Shown here piece by piece: positions 1-5,627 of a DNA stretch of 5,660 nt. Within the stretch, counting starts at the first letter, position 1; each line of letters opens with the position of its first letter. Position numbers and translations under genes: made by a program. The DNA comes from Treponema sp. (GTDB lineage: Bacteria; Spirochaetota; Spirochaetia; Treponematales; Treponemataceae). The notes beneath the pieces are model-generated. The model was not told where the DNA came from. It worked only from the letters and a program-made list of their open reading frames with translations, and made no database searches. The stretch lies in assembly GCA_017544745.1 (NCBI GenBank), contig JAFYDO010000122.1:1-5660 (forward strand). The letters are read 5' to 3'.

Positions 1-827
1 GCAAAATTAATCATATTTCGAGCAGATTCAGAAGAAGTATTTTTTTGTTTTAAAAGGGCTGCTTCAAGCGTTACACGCTTTCCACTTTTTGCTGCATAGT
101 ATTCTATAGCCTTTCGAAGTTCAGACAGGGAATTTTCTGCGCCACGTGCAACCGGCATAAGTTCTTTTCTTAATTCTTCATCTGCTGTTGTGAGTGAAAC
201 TGCAAGTCTTATATTCGGTCCGTTGTCTGCAAGGTCATAAATGCCTTTTACAATTCCGCAGGTAGAAAGGGTAATTCTTTTACCAGAAAGGGCACGTCCA
301 TCTTTATGACACAAAATTTCAAAAGTCTGTCTTATTGCATTCAGGTTCTGCAGCGGTTCGCCCATTCCCATAAAAACAATGTTGTCCAGCTTGCCGGCCT
401 GCTGCTCCATATATAAAAACTGTTCTACAATTTCTGCAGCAGTAAGGTTGCGTGCAAGTCCAAGAGTTCCTGTCATGCAAAAGGCACACTTCATTGCACA
501 GCCTGCCTGGCACGAAACACATGCGGTTTTTCTTCCTTCCTTGTCGGTAAGCAGTACTGTTTCTACATTGTTTCCATCCTTGAGTTTTACTACAACCTTA
601 ATTGTTCCATCGGGATCTGTAAGAACCTGTTCTATCTGGCTTGAACGTAAGACTGCCTTTTGTTTGAGCTCCTCTCTAAGTTCAAGGCTCAGGTTTGTCA
701 TGGAATCAAAATCTGTTACACCGGTGCTTACCCATTTAAAAATCTGTTTACCACGGAAGCTTTGCTTTAAGCCCAGTTGTTCCGTGATTTGTTGGGGAAG
801 ACAGCCTGTAAGGATAAGTTTTTCCAT
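1..827 (-). CDS. rlmN: 23S rRNA/tRNA adenine-C2 methyltransferase RlmN (C-terminus cut by the window)
   Basis: This is a radical SAM enzyme that methylates C2 of an adenine in 23S rRNA (A2503 in E. coli numbering) and in some tRNAs, in the cytoplasm. The window holds 275 codons from ATG 827-825; the family usually runs to about 340-380 residues, so roughly the last 70-100 are missing. The cluster motif CAMKCAFC gives Cys110, Cys114 and Cys117. Cys103 in ACVSCQAGC matches the catalytic Cys118 of the E. coli enzyme. The GMGEP motif is at 154-158 and the RITLSTCGIV strand at about 184-193. The second catalytic Cys (E. coli Cys355) would lie outside the window. The start codon overlaps the stop of the TPR gene by one base (TAATG), and only a weak, distant Shine-Dalgarno is visible, so translation is probably coupled to that gene. 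Motifs seen are direct evidence; function is from the family. The related Cfr family is less likely given the Treponema-like housekeeping context. Confidence 0.95.
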   Translation of the reverse strand, partial: MEKLILTGCLPQQITEQLGLKQSFRGKQIFKWVSTGVTDFDSMTNLSLELREELKQKAVLRSSQIEQVLTDPDGTIKVVVKLKDGNNVETVLLTDKEGRKTACVSCQAGCAMKCAFCMTGTLGLARNLTAAEIVEQFLYMEQQAGKLDNIVFMGMGEPLQNLNAIRQTFEILCHKDGRALSGKRITLSTCGIVKGIYDLADNGPNIRLAVSLTTADEELRKELMPVARGAENSLSELRKAIEYYAAKSGKRVTLEAALLKQKNTSSESARNMINF

Positions 828-1975
828 TATCTTCGGAGACGCTCCAGAAGGTTCCTTATCTGAATATTTTTTCCGTCGTTACGCAGGTAATCTTCAAGAA
901 GCTTTATTGCTTCGTCCTTACGGTTCATAAGAGAATAGGTTTCGGCAAGGTCAACATAAAGACGTGAATTGCGCGGATCATTACGGATAAGATTCTTAAA
1001 TCTGTCTACAGCTTCTTCGAATTTGCCCTGACATTTACAGATGAGTGCAAGACCAATTGCAGCATAAATATCAAAGTCAATTTCCAGAGCCTTTGTATAA
1101 TACTGTACAGCTTCGTCGTAGTTACCAAGAGTTCTGTAGGCATCTCCGGCGCGTGTAAGAATTACTTTATTTTTAGGATCAATTTCCAGAATCTTGTTCC
1201 AGTATTCAATTGATTTAGCCTGCTGGTTCATACCGCGGTAGCAGTCTGCAAGACCAAAAAGTGCATAAAAGTTTTTTGGGTCGCGTTCAAGGGCTTTGTC
1301 AAAGAAGAAGGTTCCTTTTTCAAAGGTCTTGAGTTTTCGGTGACAGTTACCAATTGCAGTAAGAACACGGATATCTACGTTATCAAGATTAAGATCATAA
1401 ATGCGTGTCCAGTAGCTAAGTGCATCCTTATATTCCTTAAAGTCGTAGCTAAGGTGACCAAGACCAATAAGGGCATAAGGATTATCCTTTTCCATTTCAA
1501 GAACCTTAAGATAAAGTTCCTTGGATTTTTTGAACTCGTGTATTTTGCGGTATGCGTCGGCAACACGTGTAATTACGGTAATGTTCTTGTCATCGTGAAC
1601 AAGATACTGCTGCCAGATATCAATTGCTTTTGAATACTGATTAAGTGCCTTGTAGCAGTCTGCCAGTCCAAACAGTGCGTAATTGTTAGAAGGGTAGAAC
1701 GAAAGGCATTTATTATAAAATGTAATTGCTTCGTTAAACTTGTTTTCTTTGCGGGAGGTGTCTCCAAGACCAACAAGTGCGTAGTTATTATTATCTTCAA
1801 TATCAAGGATTTGGAAAAAGGCTTCGCGGGCTTTGTCAAATTCACTTTCTTTTAAAAGCTGGTAACCTTTCTTAGACAGTTCAGCAATTTTTTCATTGCT
1901 TTCTTTAATTGCATCACCGGACATTTCGGGCATCATAGGCTCAAAAACGTCTTTTTCAGTAGAAATGTCTTCCAT
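827..1975 (-). CDS. Tetratricopeptide-repeat protein, about ten TPRs
   Basis: A 382-residue protein made almost wholly of TPR units. Residues 1-30 are a charged, Met-rich lead without a signal peptide, so the protein should be cytoplasmic. From about residue 31 to 371 there are roughly ten 34-residue units with the usual small residue at helix A (GLGD, GLADCY, GDAYR), an aromatic at position 11 and Pro or Asn near the turn (DPKN, DPRN). The units form a higher-order repeat: four TPRs at about 64-199 match four at about 202-337, best seen in YALFGLADCY at 99-108 and again at 237-246. Such scaffolds usually bind partner proteins; no partner can be read from the sequence. The ATG at 1975 follows AAAGGAG at a 9-nt distance. 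It lies 52 nt after the small hypothetical gene and overlaps rlmN by one base, which suggests co-expression. There is no enzymatic domain. Confidence 0.9.
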   Translation of the reverse strand: MEDISTEKDVFEPMMPEMSGDAIKESNEKIAELSKKGYQLLKESEFDKAREAFFQILDIEDNNNYALVGLGDTSRKENKFNEAITFYNKCLSFYPSNNYALFGLADCYKALNQYSKAIDIWQQYLVHDDKNITVITRVADAYRKIHEFKKSKELYLKVLEMEKDNPYALIGLGHLSYDFKEYKDALSYWTRIYDLNLDNVDIRVLTAIGNCHRKLKTFEKGTFFFDKALERDPKNFYALFGLADCYRGMNQQAKSIEYWNKILEIDPKNKVILTRAGDAYRTLGNYDEAVQYYTKALEIDFDIYAAIGLALICKCQGKFEEAVDRFKNLIRNDPRNSRLYVDLAETYSLMNRKDEAIKLLEDYLRNDGKNIQIRNLLERLRR

Positions 1976-2027
1976 TTTTTTAATACTCCTTTGTTTTTAA
2001 ATGATTTTTAAATATTCATTAAACATT

Positions 2028-2387
2028 TTAATCATTTTTCAATAAAGTTGAAATAACCTGCGCAATGGACTCATAAATTGGTTCTGCATCACGCTTGTTG
2101 TGGGCCAGATAGTAGGCTTTAAGAGCTTTTAGACCTTCGTTTTTGTCCATGTAGTAGTTTCCAACTCTGGTAAGCCCGTCTGAATATCCTGTGGTAATAT
2201 AGATACGCCTTGCATCTTCAATGTTTCCGGCATTGAACATAGCATTTGCCTTGCGGTTGAGTATGACTTTTTGTTCGGAAGTTAACCCGTCAACAGGATT
2301 ATCTGTTACTTTGATAAATCCGTCAGGGATTTTCTTTTCGTTGATTGTCTCTTCGAATTTTTCCTGAACTTTTTCTTTTCTACTCAT
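2028..2387 (-). CDS. Small conserved-looking hypothetical protein, TPR-like
   Basis: A 119-residue protein that I do not recognise as a named family. Residues 1-30 are highly charged (many Lys and Glu) and probably flexible. From about 38 onward the protein looks all-helical: ANAMFNAGNIEDARRIY (48-63) resembles a TPR helix pair, and the following stretch to about residue 100 (GNYYMDKNEGLKALKAYYLA) could form a second. There is no signal peptide, Cys or obvious catalytic motif. The start at 2387 has GGGG about 11 nt upstream, a weak ribosome site. A promoter candidate stands just upstream (2417-2447), and the TPR gene follows after 52 nt, so the two proteins may work together. That link is inference from position and fold only. 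Base composition matches its neighbours. Confidence 0.82.
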   Translation of the reverse strand: MSRKEKVQEKFEETINEKKIPDGFIKVTDNPVDGLTSEQKVILNRKANAMFNAGNIEDARRIYITTGYSDGLTRVGNYYMDKNEGLKALKAYYLAHNKRDAEPIYESIAQVISTLLKND

Positions 2388-2416
2388 TTTCTATATTTCC
2401 CCAAAATTTACCCACT

Positions 2417-2447
2417 ATTATAATACCATATTTTTGAGAATTTGCAA
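2417..2447 (-). promoter_or_regulatory. Candidate sigma-70 promoter for hypothetical-TPR-rlmN
   Basis: On the minus strand a perfect TATAAT (2422-2417) stands 19 bp after TTGCAA (2447-2442). The spacing is longer than the ideal 17, so strength is uncertain. The predicted start, near 2410, leaves a leader of about 23 nt before the ATG at 2387. The box lies in the 66-bp gap after rsmD, the only gap in the block apart from the 52-nt one before the TPR gene. It would allow the last three genes to be expressed apart from the ankyrin gene and rsmD. Confidence 0.55.
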
Positions 2448-2453
2448 CAATTT

Positions 2454-2993
2454 TTATTTTTTATAAAAATCCACAATTGATCTTCCGTATATTCTCTGGT
2501 CACTGCGGTGAAGGCTGCCGATAGTGTCGGGCATAAAATGCTCTTCCGGGCGATGAACAAGAATAGTTCCTCCTGGGGCCAGCATTCCGTTCTGGTCTGC
2601 CTGTGCTATAAGCTGTTCATGGAATTTATACGGAAAAGGCGGGTCAAAAAAAATGTAATCAAACTGTTTTTTGCAGCGCTTTATAAAATATTCAACAGGC
2701 ATAAAGTGGCACTGAATCTTAATGCCAAGCTCCTGTTCTGTGATTTTTACATTATTAAGAAGAGTTCCAGTTTTGATTTTATCTTTTTCGCAAAGCTCTA
2801 TGTGGGTAGCGCCCCGGCTTGCTGCTTCTATTGCAATGGTACCCGAGCCCGAAAAAAGATCTAACCAGGATTTTCCGGTAAGGTCTCCAAGAATAGAAAA
2901 AACTGATTCGCGCATACGGTCCATGGCCGGTCTGATTATTCCGTCAGGACATTCAATGATTCTGCCTTTAAGTGTTCCGCCAGTTATTCTCAT
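2454..2993 (-). CDS. rsmD: 16S rRNA (guanine-N2)-methyltransferase RsmD
   Basis: A 179-residue class I SAM-dependent methyltransferase that methylates N2 of G966 (E. coli numbering) in 16S rRNA of the small subunit. The length is normal for the family. The N-terminal MRITGGTLKGR lead is typical, and RPAMDRMRE (21-29) matches the family RP-x-x-DR-x-RE motif. LDLFSGSGTIAIEAASRGA (44-62) is the SAM-binding loop, ELCEKD (66-71) the acidic strand end that contacts the SAM ribose, and DPPF (117-120) the catalytic motif of N-methyltransferases. Nothing essential is missing. The ATG at 2993 lies 3 nt after the ankyrin gene stop, and only a weak purine-rich AAGAAG precedes it inside that gene, so coupled translation is likely. 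Function is from family motifs and is secure. Confidence 0.96.
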   Translation of the reverse strand: MRITGGTLKGRIIECPDGIIRPAMDRMRESVFSILGDLTGKSWLDLFSGSGTIAIEAASRGATHIELCEKDKIKTGTLLNNVKITEQELGIKIQCHFMPVEYFIKRCKKQFDYIFFDPPFPYKFHEQLIAQADQNGMLAPGGTILVHRPEEHFMPDTIGSLHRSDQRIYGRSIVDFYKK

Positions 2994-2996
2994 TTT

Positions 2997-4913
2997 TTAC
3001 TTCTTGTTTAATGCCCAGTAAACATTGTCATGAGGCAGAGAAGGGTTTTGCTTTGCATAGTCAAAGGCTGTTTTACCGTCTGCAGAGCGTGTTGTTGTTG
3101 CGGCACCGTATTCCAAAAGCTTTCTTATTACAGAAGTAGAAGTACAGTACTGTGCAGCATACATAAGTGGTGTCTTGCCGTTATAGAAGGTGTTGAGTGC
3201 AATTCCTTTTTGAATAATGGCTTCGGTTTTTACAGTCTTTGAATATTCAGAAGAAGAGTTATCTGAAAGCATAAGAATAAAGGCCTGCATAAGTTCTTTT
3301 TCTGCAGGTGAATAATAATTCAAAAGCTTTTTAAGGATTTCCGGGTTTTCGTTATAAGTTGCAGCAAGCGTAAGGGCAGAAATATCATATTTATTTTTTT
3401 CCTTTACGTTTATACCGCTGGAAATAAGCTCGTCAATAATTGATTCGTTCTGCTGGTAGCGTACAGCGTACATAAGTGCATTCCAGCCTTCTTTATCTTT
3501 AAGGTTTACTTTTGCACCGGAAAGAATGAGGTTTTTAACTTCACGGTCATTGCCGGCACGGGCTGCCATCATAAGAAGTGTACAGCCGCTTGAATCTGCT
3601 TTATCCGGATTGCTTATAAGAACAATTTCGTTTTCGTCTTCATCAGTAGGAAGGGCCGGAACTTTCTTTGGCGCATAATCCAAAAGATTTTCGCGCTGAT
3701 ATCTGTTTACATTATTTGAAACGGTTGTGCTTATAGGAAGCTCAAAAGAAGACTCTTCTGCAGGTTCTTGAGTTTGTTCTTCGGAAGCCACTGGTTCTGG
3801 TTCTGGTTCGGCTTCTTTTTGTGGCTGTTCCTGAGGTTCTGTAGCTGGTTGAAGTTCTTCTGCCTGCTTTGGTTCTGCTTCTTGAACAGGCTGTGGTTTT
3901 GTTTCTTGAACAGGCTGTGTTTTTGTTTCTTCTGTGACCTGTGGTTCTGGTTCTGCAGTAACAACAGGCTTTGGTTCTTCCACAGCTTTTGGTTCGTAGT
4001 TTGCAAGCTCATCTCGCAGTTCATTCATCAGTTCATCTCTAAGCTGACTTTTGAGCTCTGCCTTTAAGGAATCAAGGTCAATTTCCTGGTCAATAGAGTA
4101 GGTAGTTTCTTTTGTATCCTTTGGCTCAACGTATACGTAATCACCTTCTTCGGTAATTGTAGGCTCTAAAAAGCCTGTACTCTTATTTGTTGTGGTCGTT
4201 ATTGGAACAGTCTGGGTTACAGTTTTAGTCTCCGGTTGTGGTTCTGCAGCAGGTTTTGTTTCTACAACAGGTTTTGTTTCTGCAACAGGTTTAGATTCTG
4301 CAACAGGTTTAGATTCGGTCACTGGCACAGTTTTAGTAACAGCGGCTGGTTCTTCAACAGGTTCAGTTTTTGTTTCTGCCACTGGTTCCGGCGTAGGTTC
4401 AGCTTCTGTTTTCTTTACAATTTGTGAAGGTTCTTCCTGAGTGGGTGTTTCTTCCTGTGCAGTGATTCCAGCTTCTTCGTCGGTTAATGTAAGCTTAGTT
4501 GCTCTTGTAAGATAATTTGTAAAAAAGTATTTATCGTAGGTTTCGGCCAGTCCCATTTCGGAAATATCGGCCTTGATTGTTTCAAATTCATCTTTGAAAA
4601 AGGTTTCCGGGTTTTTTGTTATATAAGTTTTATTTTTTGCAATACAGTAATCTTTGTTTGGTACAATAGAATTGGCAATCCATACAAGAAGAATCTGTTC
4701 ACGATGTTCAACAGGTCCAATTACAATATTACCAGCTTTTGTTTTGCCCTTGAGTTCGCATATATACCATGATTTTGGAGAATCTTCGGTTTCACTTATC
4801 TTTGTCTGAACATTAGAAGGAACAGTTACCGCCGCCTTCTTCTTAGAAAATACAGGTGCAGCCATAACCGCCACGAGCAATAAAACTGTAAACAAGCGTT
4901 TTTTGAAAACCAT
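2997..4913 (-). CDS. Secreted ankyrin-repeat protein with long Pro/Glu/Lys/Val linkers
   Basis: A 638-residue exported protein, counted from ATG 4913-4911. Residues 1-23 form a signal peptide (MVFKKRL, then a hydrophobic core TVLLLVAVMAAP) with a likely signal peptidase I site after VFS; there is no lipobox Cys. An unrecognised globular domain spans about 45-150 (starting near SWYICELKG). A low-complexity linker rich in KPVAE-type units runs to about 245. A helix of about 25 residues at 282-307 has Leu at every fourth position. A second P/E/Q linker follows to about 385. The C-terminus (about 441-638) holds four or five ankyrin repeats, clearest at GWNALMYAV (476-484) and GKTPLMYAA (579-587). 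The linkers recall those that span the periplasm in TonB-like proteins, so an extended periplasmic role is plausible but inferred. I chose the inner ATG because it starts the signal peptide and lies at the predicted transcription start; an upstream in-frame ATG (4973) would add 20 residues ahead of the signal. It is the first gene of the leftward block, followed by rsmD after 3 nt. Confidence 0.88.
   Translation of the reverse strand: MVFKKRLFTVLLLVAVMAAPVFSKKKAAVTVPSNVQTKISETEDSPKSWYICELKGKTKAGNIVIGPVEHREQILLVWIANSIVPNKDYCIAKNKTYITKNPETFFKDEFETIKADISEMGLAETYDKYFFTNYLTRATKLTLTDEEAGITAQEETPTQEEPSQIVKKTEAEPTPEPVAETKTEPVEEPAAVTKTVPVTESKPVAESKPVAETKPVVETKPAAEPQPETKTVTQTVPITTTTNKSTGFLEPTITEEGDYVYVEPKDTKETTYSIDQEIDLDSLKAELKSQLRDELMNELRDELANYEPKAVEEPKPVVTAEPEPQVTEETKTQPVQETKPQPVQEAEPKQAEELQPATEPQEQPQKEAEPEPEPVASEEQTQEPAEESSFELPISTTVSNNVNRYQRENLLDYAPKKVPALPTDEDENEIVLISNPDKADSSGCTLLMMAARAGNDREVKNLILSGAKVNLKDKEGWNALMYAVRYQQNESIIDELISSGINVKEKNKYDISALTLAATYNENPEILKKLLNYYSPAEKELMQAFILMLSDNSSSEYSKTVKTEAIIQKGIALNTFYNGKTPLMYAAQYCTSTSVIRKLLEYGAATTTRSADGKTAFDYAKQNPSLPHDNVYWALNKK
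3878..3925 (-). repeat. Two tandem 24-bp units in the ankyrin gene
   Basis: Positions 3878-3901 and 3902-3925 are direct repeats that differ at 2 of 24 bases. They encode two QPVQE units in the second linker. The multiple-of-three length keeps the reading frame, so copy number can change without breaking the protein. Confidence 0.85.
4250..4321 (-). repeat. Four tandem 18-bp units in the ankyrin gene
   Basis: Units start at 4250, 4268, 4286 and 4304, each beginning CAGGTTT on the plus strand. The first two differ at one base, the third changes TTGTT to TAGAT-type bases, and the fourth is most diverged. They encode K-P-V-A/V-E-S/T hexapeptides in the first linker. Such in-frame repeats often vary in number between strains. 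Confidence 0.88.
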
Positions 4914-4919
4914 CACTAT

Positions 4920-4948
4920 ATTATATAGTATAATATGAGTTTTTACAA
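4920..4948 (-). promoter_or_regulatory. Sigma-70 promoter of the ankyrin gene, predicted leaderless
   Basis: On the minus strand TTGTAA (4948-4943) and a perfect TATAAT (4925-4920) are separated by exactly 17 bp. Six bases (ATAGTG) separate the -10 box from the ATG at 4913, so transcription would begin at or very near the A of the start codon. No Shine-Dalgarno precedes this ATG, which fits a leaderless message. An overlapping weaker -10, TATACT (4932-4927), lacks a good -35 partner. Confidence 0.72.
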
Positions 4949-5013
4949 TTACTATCGATTTTAACGTAATCATGCAAAGATAAATGAATTATAAATCATG
5001 TATATATAAGACT

Positions 5014-5150
5014 GGCTCCCAGTCACAAAACGGTGGCCAAAACCGCCGGCTAGCCTGCTTGACGCTGTTTGTTGCAATGGAACTATTGACTGCCGCTTCG
5101 CGGCATCAACAAACAGAGTCATTTTGTCCACCGTTTTGTTCCTTCGCGCC
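5014..5150 (+). repeat. Structured palindromic element, copy A (137 bp)
   Basis: A G+C-rich element in A+T-rich DNA, running from GGCTCCC to TCGCGCC. It folds into one branched hairpin. Stem P1 pairs 5025-5036 with 5128-5139 (12 perfect pairs), then after a C-T mismatch CAAAA (5038-5042) with TTTTG (5122-5126). P2 is a small hairpin at 5045-5058 around GGCTAGCC. P3 pairs 5061-5074 with 5107-5120, with one G-A mismatch. Inside it sits P4, TGCCGC (5091-5096) with GCGGCA (5100-5105), and the loop GGAACTAT (5079-5086). The base is closed by ACTGGC (5011-5016) and GCCAGT (5148-5153). A second, inverted copy lies at 5241-5380. It has no protein-coding signal. It could be a MITE-like element or a structured RNA; the sequence does not decide between them. 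Confidence 0.85.
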
Positions 5151-5211
5151 AGTATATTAAATCCATAAGTATTCATTATACATTTGCCAATATATGATTT
5201 CGTTGTTTTTT

Positions 5212-5408
5212 GCATTATAAATATACTATATATATAAATCGGCGCGAGGGAACGAGGGCGGGGGCAAAAAGACTCTATTTGTGGCTGCCGCAAGTTGCGG
5301 CAGGAAGATAGTTCCTTTACCACAAATAGCGTCTAGCGCATTAATGCGCGGTTTTGACCACGGCATCGTGACCGGGAGCCATTAATAATTCAATAATATT
5401 TATAATGC
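5212..5408. repeat. Outer 13-bp inverted repeat flanking element B
   Basis: GCATTATAAATAT at 5212-5224 is the exact reverse complement of 5396-5408. The pair encloses element B and its A+T-rich shoulders, giving a nested palindrome of 197 bp. Each arm includes a TATAA-type sequence that could act as a -10 box pointing inward. A looser version of the same arrangement surrounds element A (GCAAA 4974-4978 with TTTGC 5183-5187; AATGAAT 4983-4989, allowing one offset, with ATTCATT 5171-5177). Confidence 0.65.
5241..5380 (-). repeat. Structured palindromic element, copy B (140 bp, inverted)
   Basis: Read on the minus strand, this matches copy A from end to end. The first 53 bases align without gaps (38 identical), the last 35 also without gaps, and only 1-2 bp length changes fall in the middle. 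P3 is CTATTTGTGG/CCACAAATAG (5329-5320 with 5284-5275 on the minus strand). P4 is longer than in A: a 9-bp perfect inverted repeat, 5285-5293 and 5295-5303. P2 is the 14-bp palindrome at 5336-5349, whose sequence is almost wholly different from that of A while still self-paired. P1 is kept with three mismatches. The GGAACTAT loop (5315-5308) and CAAAACCGC are identical to A. The GGCTCCC ends of both copies point outward, the GCGCC ends inward across a 90-bp A+T-rich centre (5151-5240) in which I see no gene. Confidence 0.85.
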
Positions 5409-5438
5409 GCAAACCCTAGAAGATCACACTGGCATGTC

Positions 5439-5467
5439 TTGACCATGAAGCTTGGTTTTAATATAAT
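5439..5467 (+). promoter_or_regulatory. Sigma-70 promoter of rpsF
   Basis: TTGACC (5439-5444) and a perfect TATAAT (5462-5467) are exactly 17 bp apart, close to the consensus for a strong housekeeping promoter. The predicted start is near 5474, which gives a leader of about 154 nt before rpsF. It lies 58 bp to the right of element B and outside it. Confidence 0.85.
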
Positions 5468-5473
5468 GGTAGA

Positions 5474-5627
5474 GATCCTTGGAAGCCTTAAATGGGGCTT
5501 TCCTTTGTCCATAAGGAGGAATAAAAGCTTTCTGGCGTGCTTGTCGGGTGGCTTTTGTTGTACAGTCTTTAATCGTCGATTAGGGGATGTATTACTATCC
5601 TCCGGAATATTATTCTAGGAGATACTT
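5474..5627 (+). promoter_or_regulatory. Long structured 5' leader of rpsF
   Basis: The predicted untranslated leader can form four hairpins in a row. H1 pairs GGAAGCC (5481-5487) with GGCTTTCC (5496-5503), with a one-base bulge. H2 pairs 5520-5528 with 5551-5559 (nine pairs, one G-U). H3 pairs CTTTAAT (5567-5573) with ATTAGGG (5579-5585) using two G-U pairs. H4 is the CCG-bulged hairpin at 5598-5620. An unused, near-perfect Shine-Dalgarno, AAGGAGGA (5513-5520), lies between H1 and H2 with no normal start codon at working distance. No U-tract follows any hairpin, so control at the level of translation is more likely than termination. Folding is by eye only. Confidence 0.6.
5598..5620 (+). promoter_or_regulatory. 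S6:S18-type leader hairpin covering the rpsF ribosome site
   Basis: TCCT (5598-5601) pairs with AGGA (5617-5620) and GAAT (5605-5608) with ATTC (5612-5615) around a 3-nt loop, leaving CCG (5602-5604) bulged opposite a single U. In many bacteria the S6:S18 protein complex represses its own operon by binding a leader hairpin with a CCG bulge that mimics its 16S rRNA site. Here AGGA is itself the 5' half of the rpsF Shine-Dalgarno (AGGAGA, 5617-5622, 5 nt before the ATG), so complex binding would block initiation. Whether rpsR follows in this operon is outside the window. Confidence 0.65.

Noticed and set aside
319..930. Open frames on both strands inside the rlmN region
   Set aside because: The RlmN frame is unbroken and carries all family motifs; the others are shadows.
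4914..4973. A 20-residue N-terminal extension of the ankyrin protein from ATG 4973
   Set aside because: It would place residues ahead of a normal signal peptide and would cover the consensus promoter; the inner ATG at 4913 fits better.
5091..5105. Intrinsic terminator from the TGCCGC/GCGGCA hairpin
   Set aside because: No T-tract follows it; it is the inner stem of element A.
5014..5150. A tRNA or other standard RNA gene
   Set aside because: No acceptor stem with CCA-type end, anticodon arm or T-loop motif; the fold does not match the RNAs I know (tmRNA, SRP, RNase P, 6S).
4970..5323. A 117-codon minus-strand open frame
   Set aside because: It runs through element A and into B, has no recognisable protein features or good ribosome site, and is explained by the structured repeats.
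5336..5349. Stand-alone repressor operator at the 14-bp palindrome GCGCATTAATGCGC
   Set aside because: It aligns with the P2 hairpin of element A, whose sequence differs, so the palindrome is better explained by the element fold.
5014..5380. Integron attC sites or a CRISPR array
   Set aside because: There are only two copies, inverted, without spacers; I do not see paired GTTRRRY/RYYYAAC core sites.
5521..5583. Leader peptide of 20 codons after the strong Shine-Dalgarno
   Set aside because: It would have to start at ATA placed only one base after GGAGG, and no usual start codon lies at a working distance.
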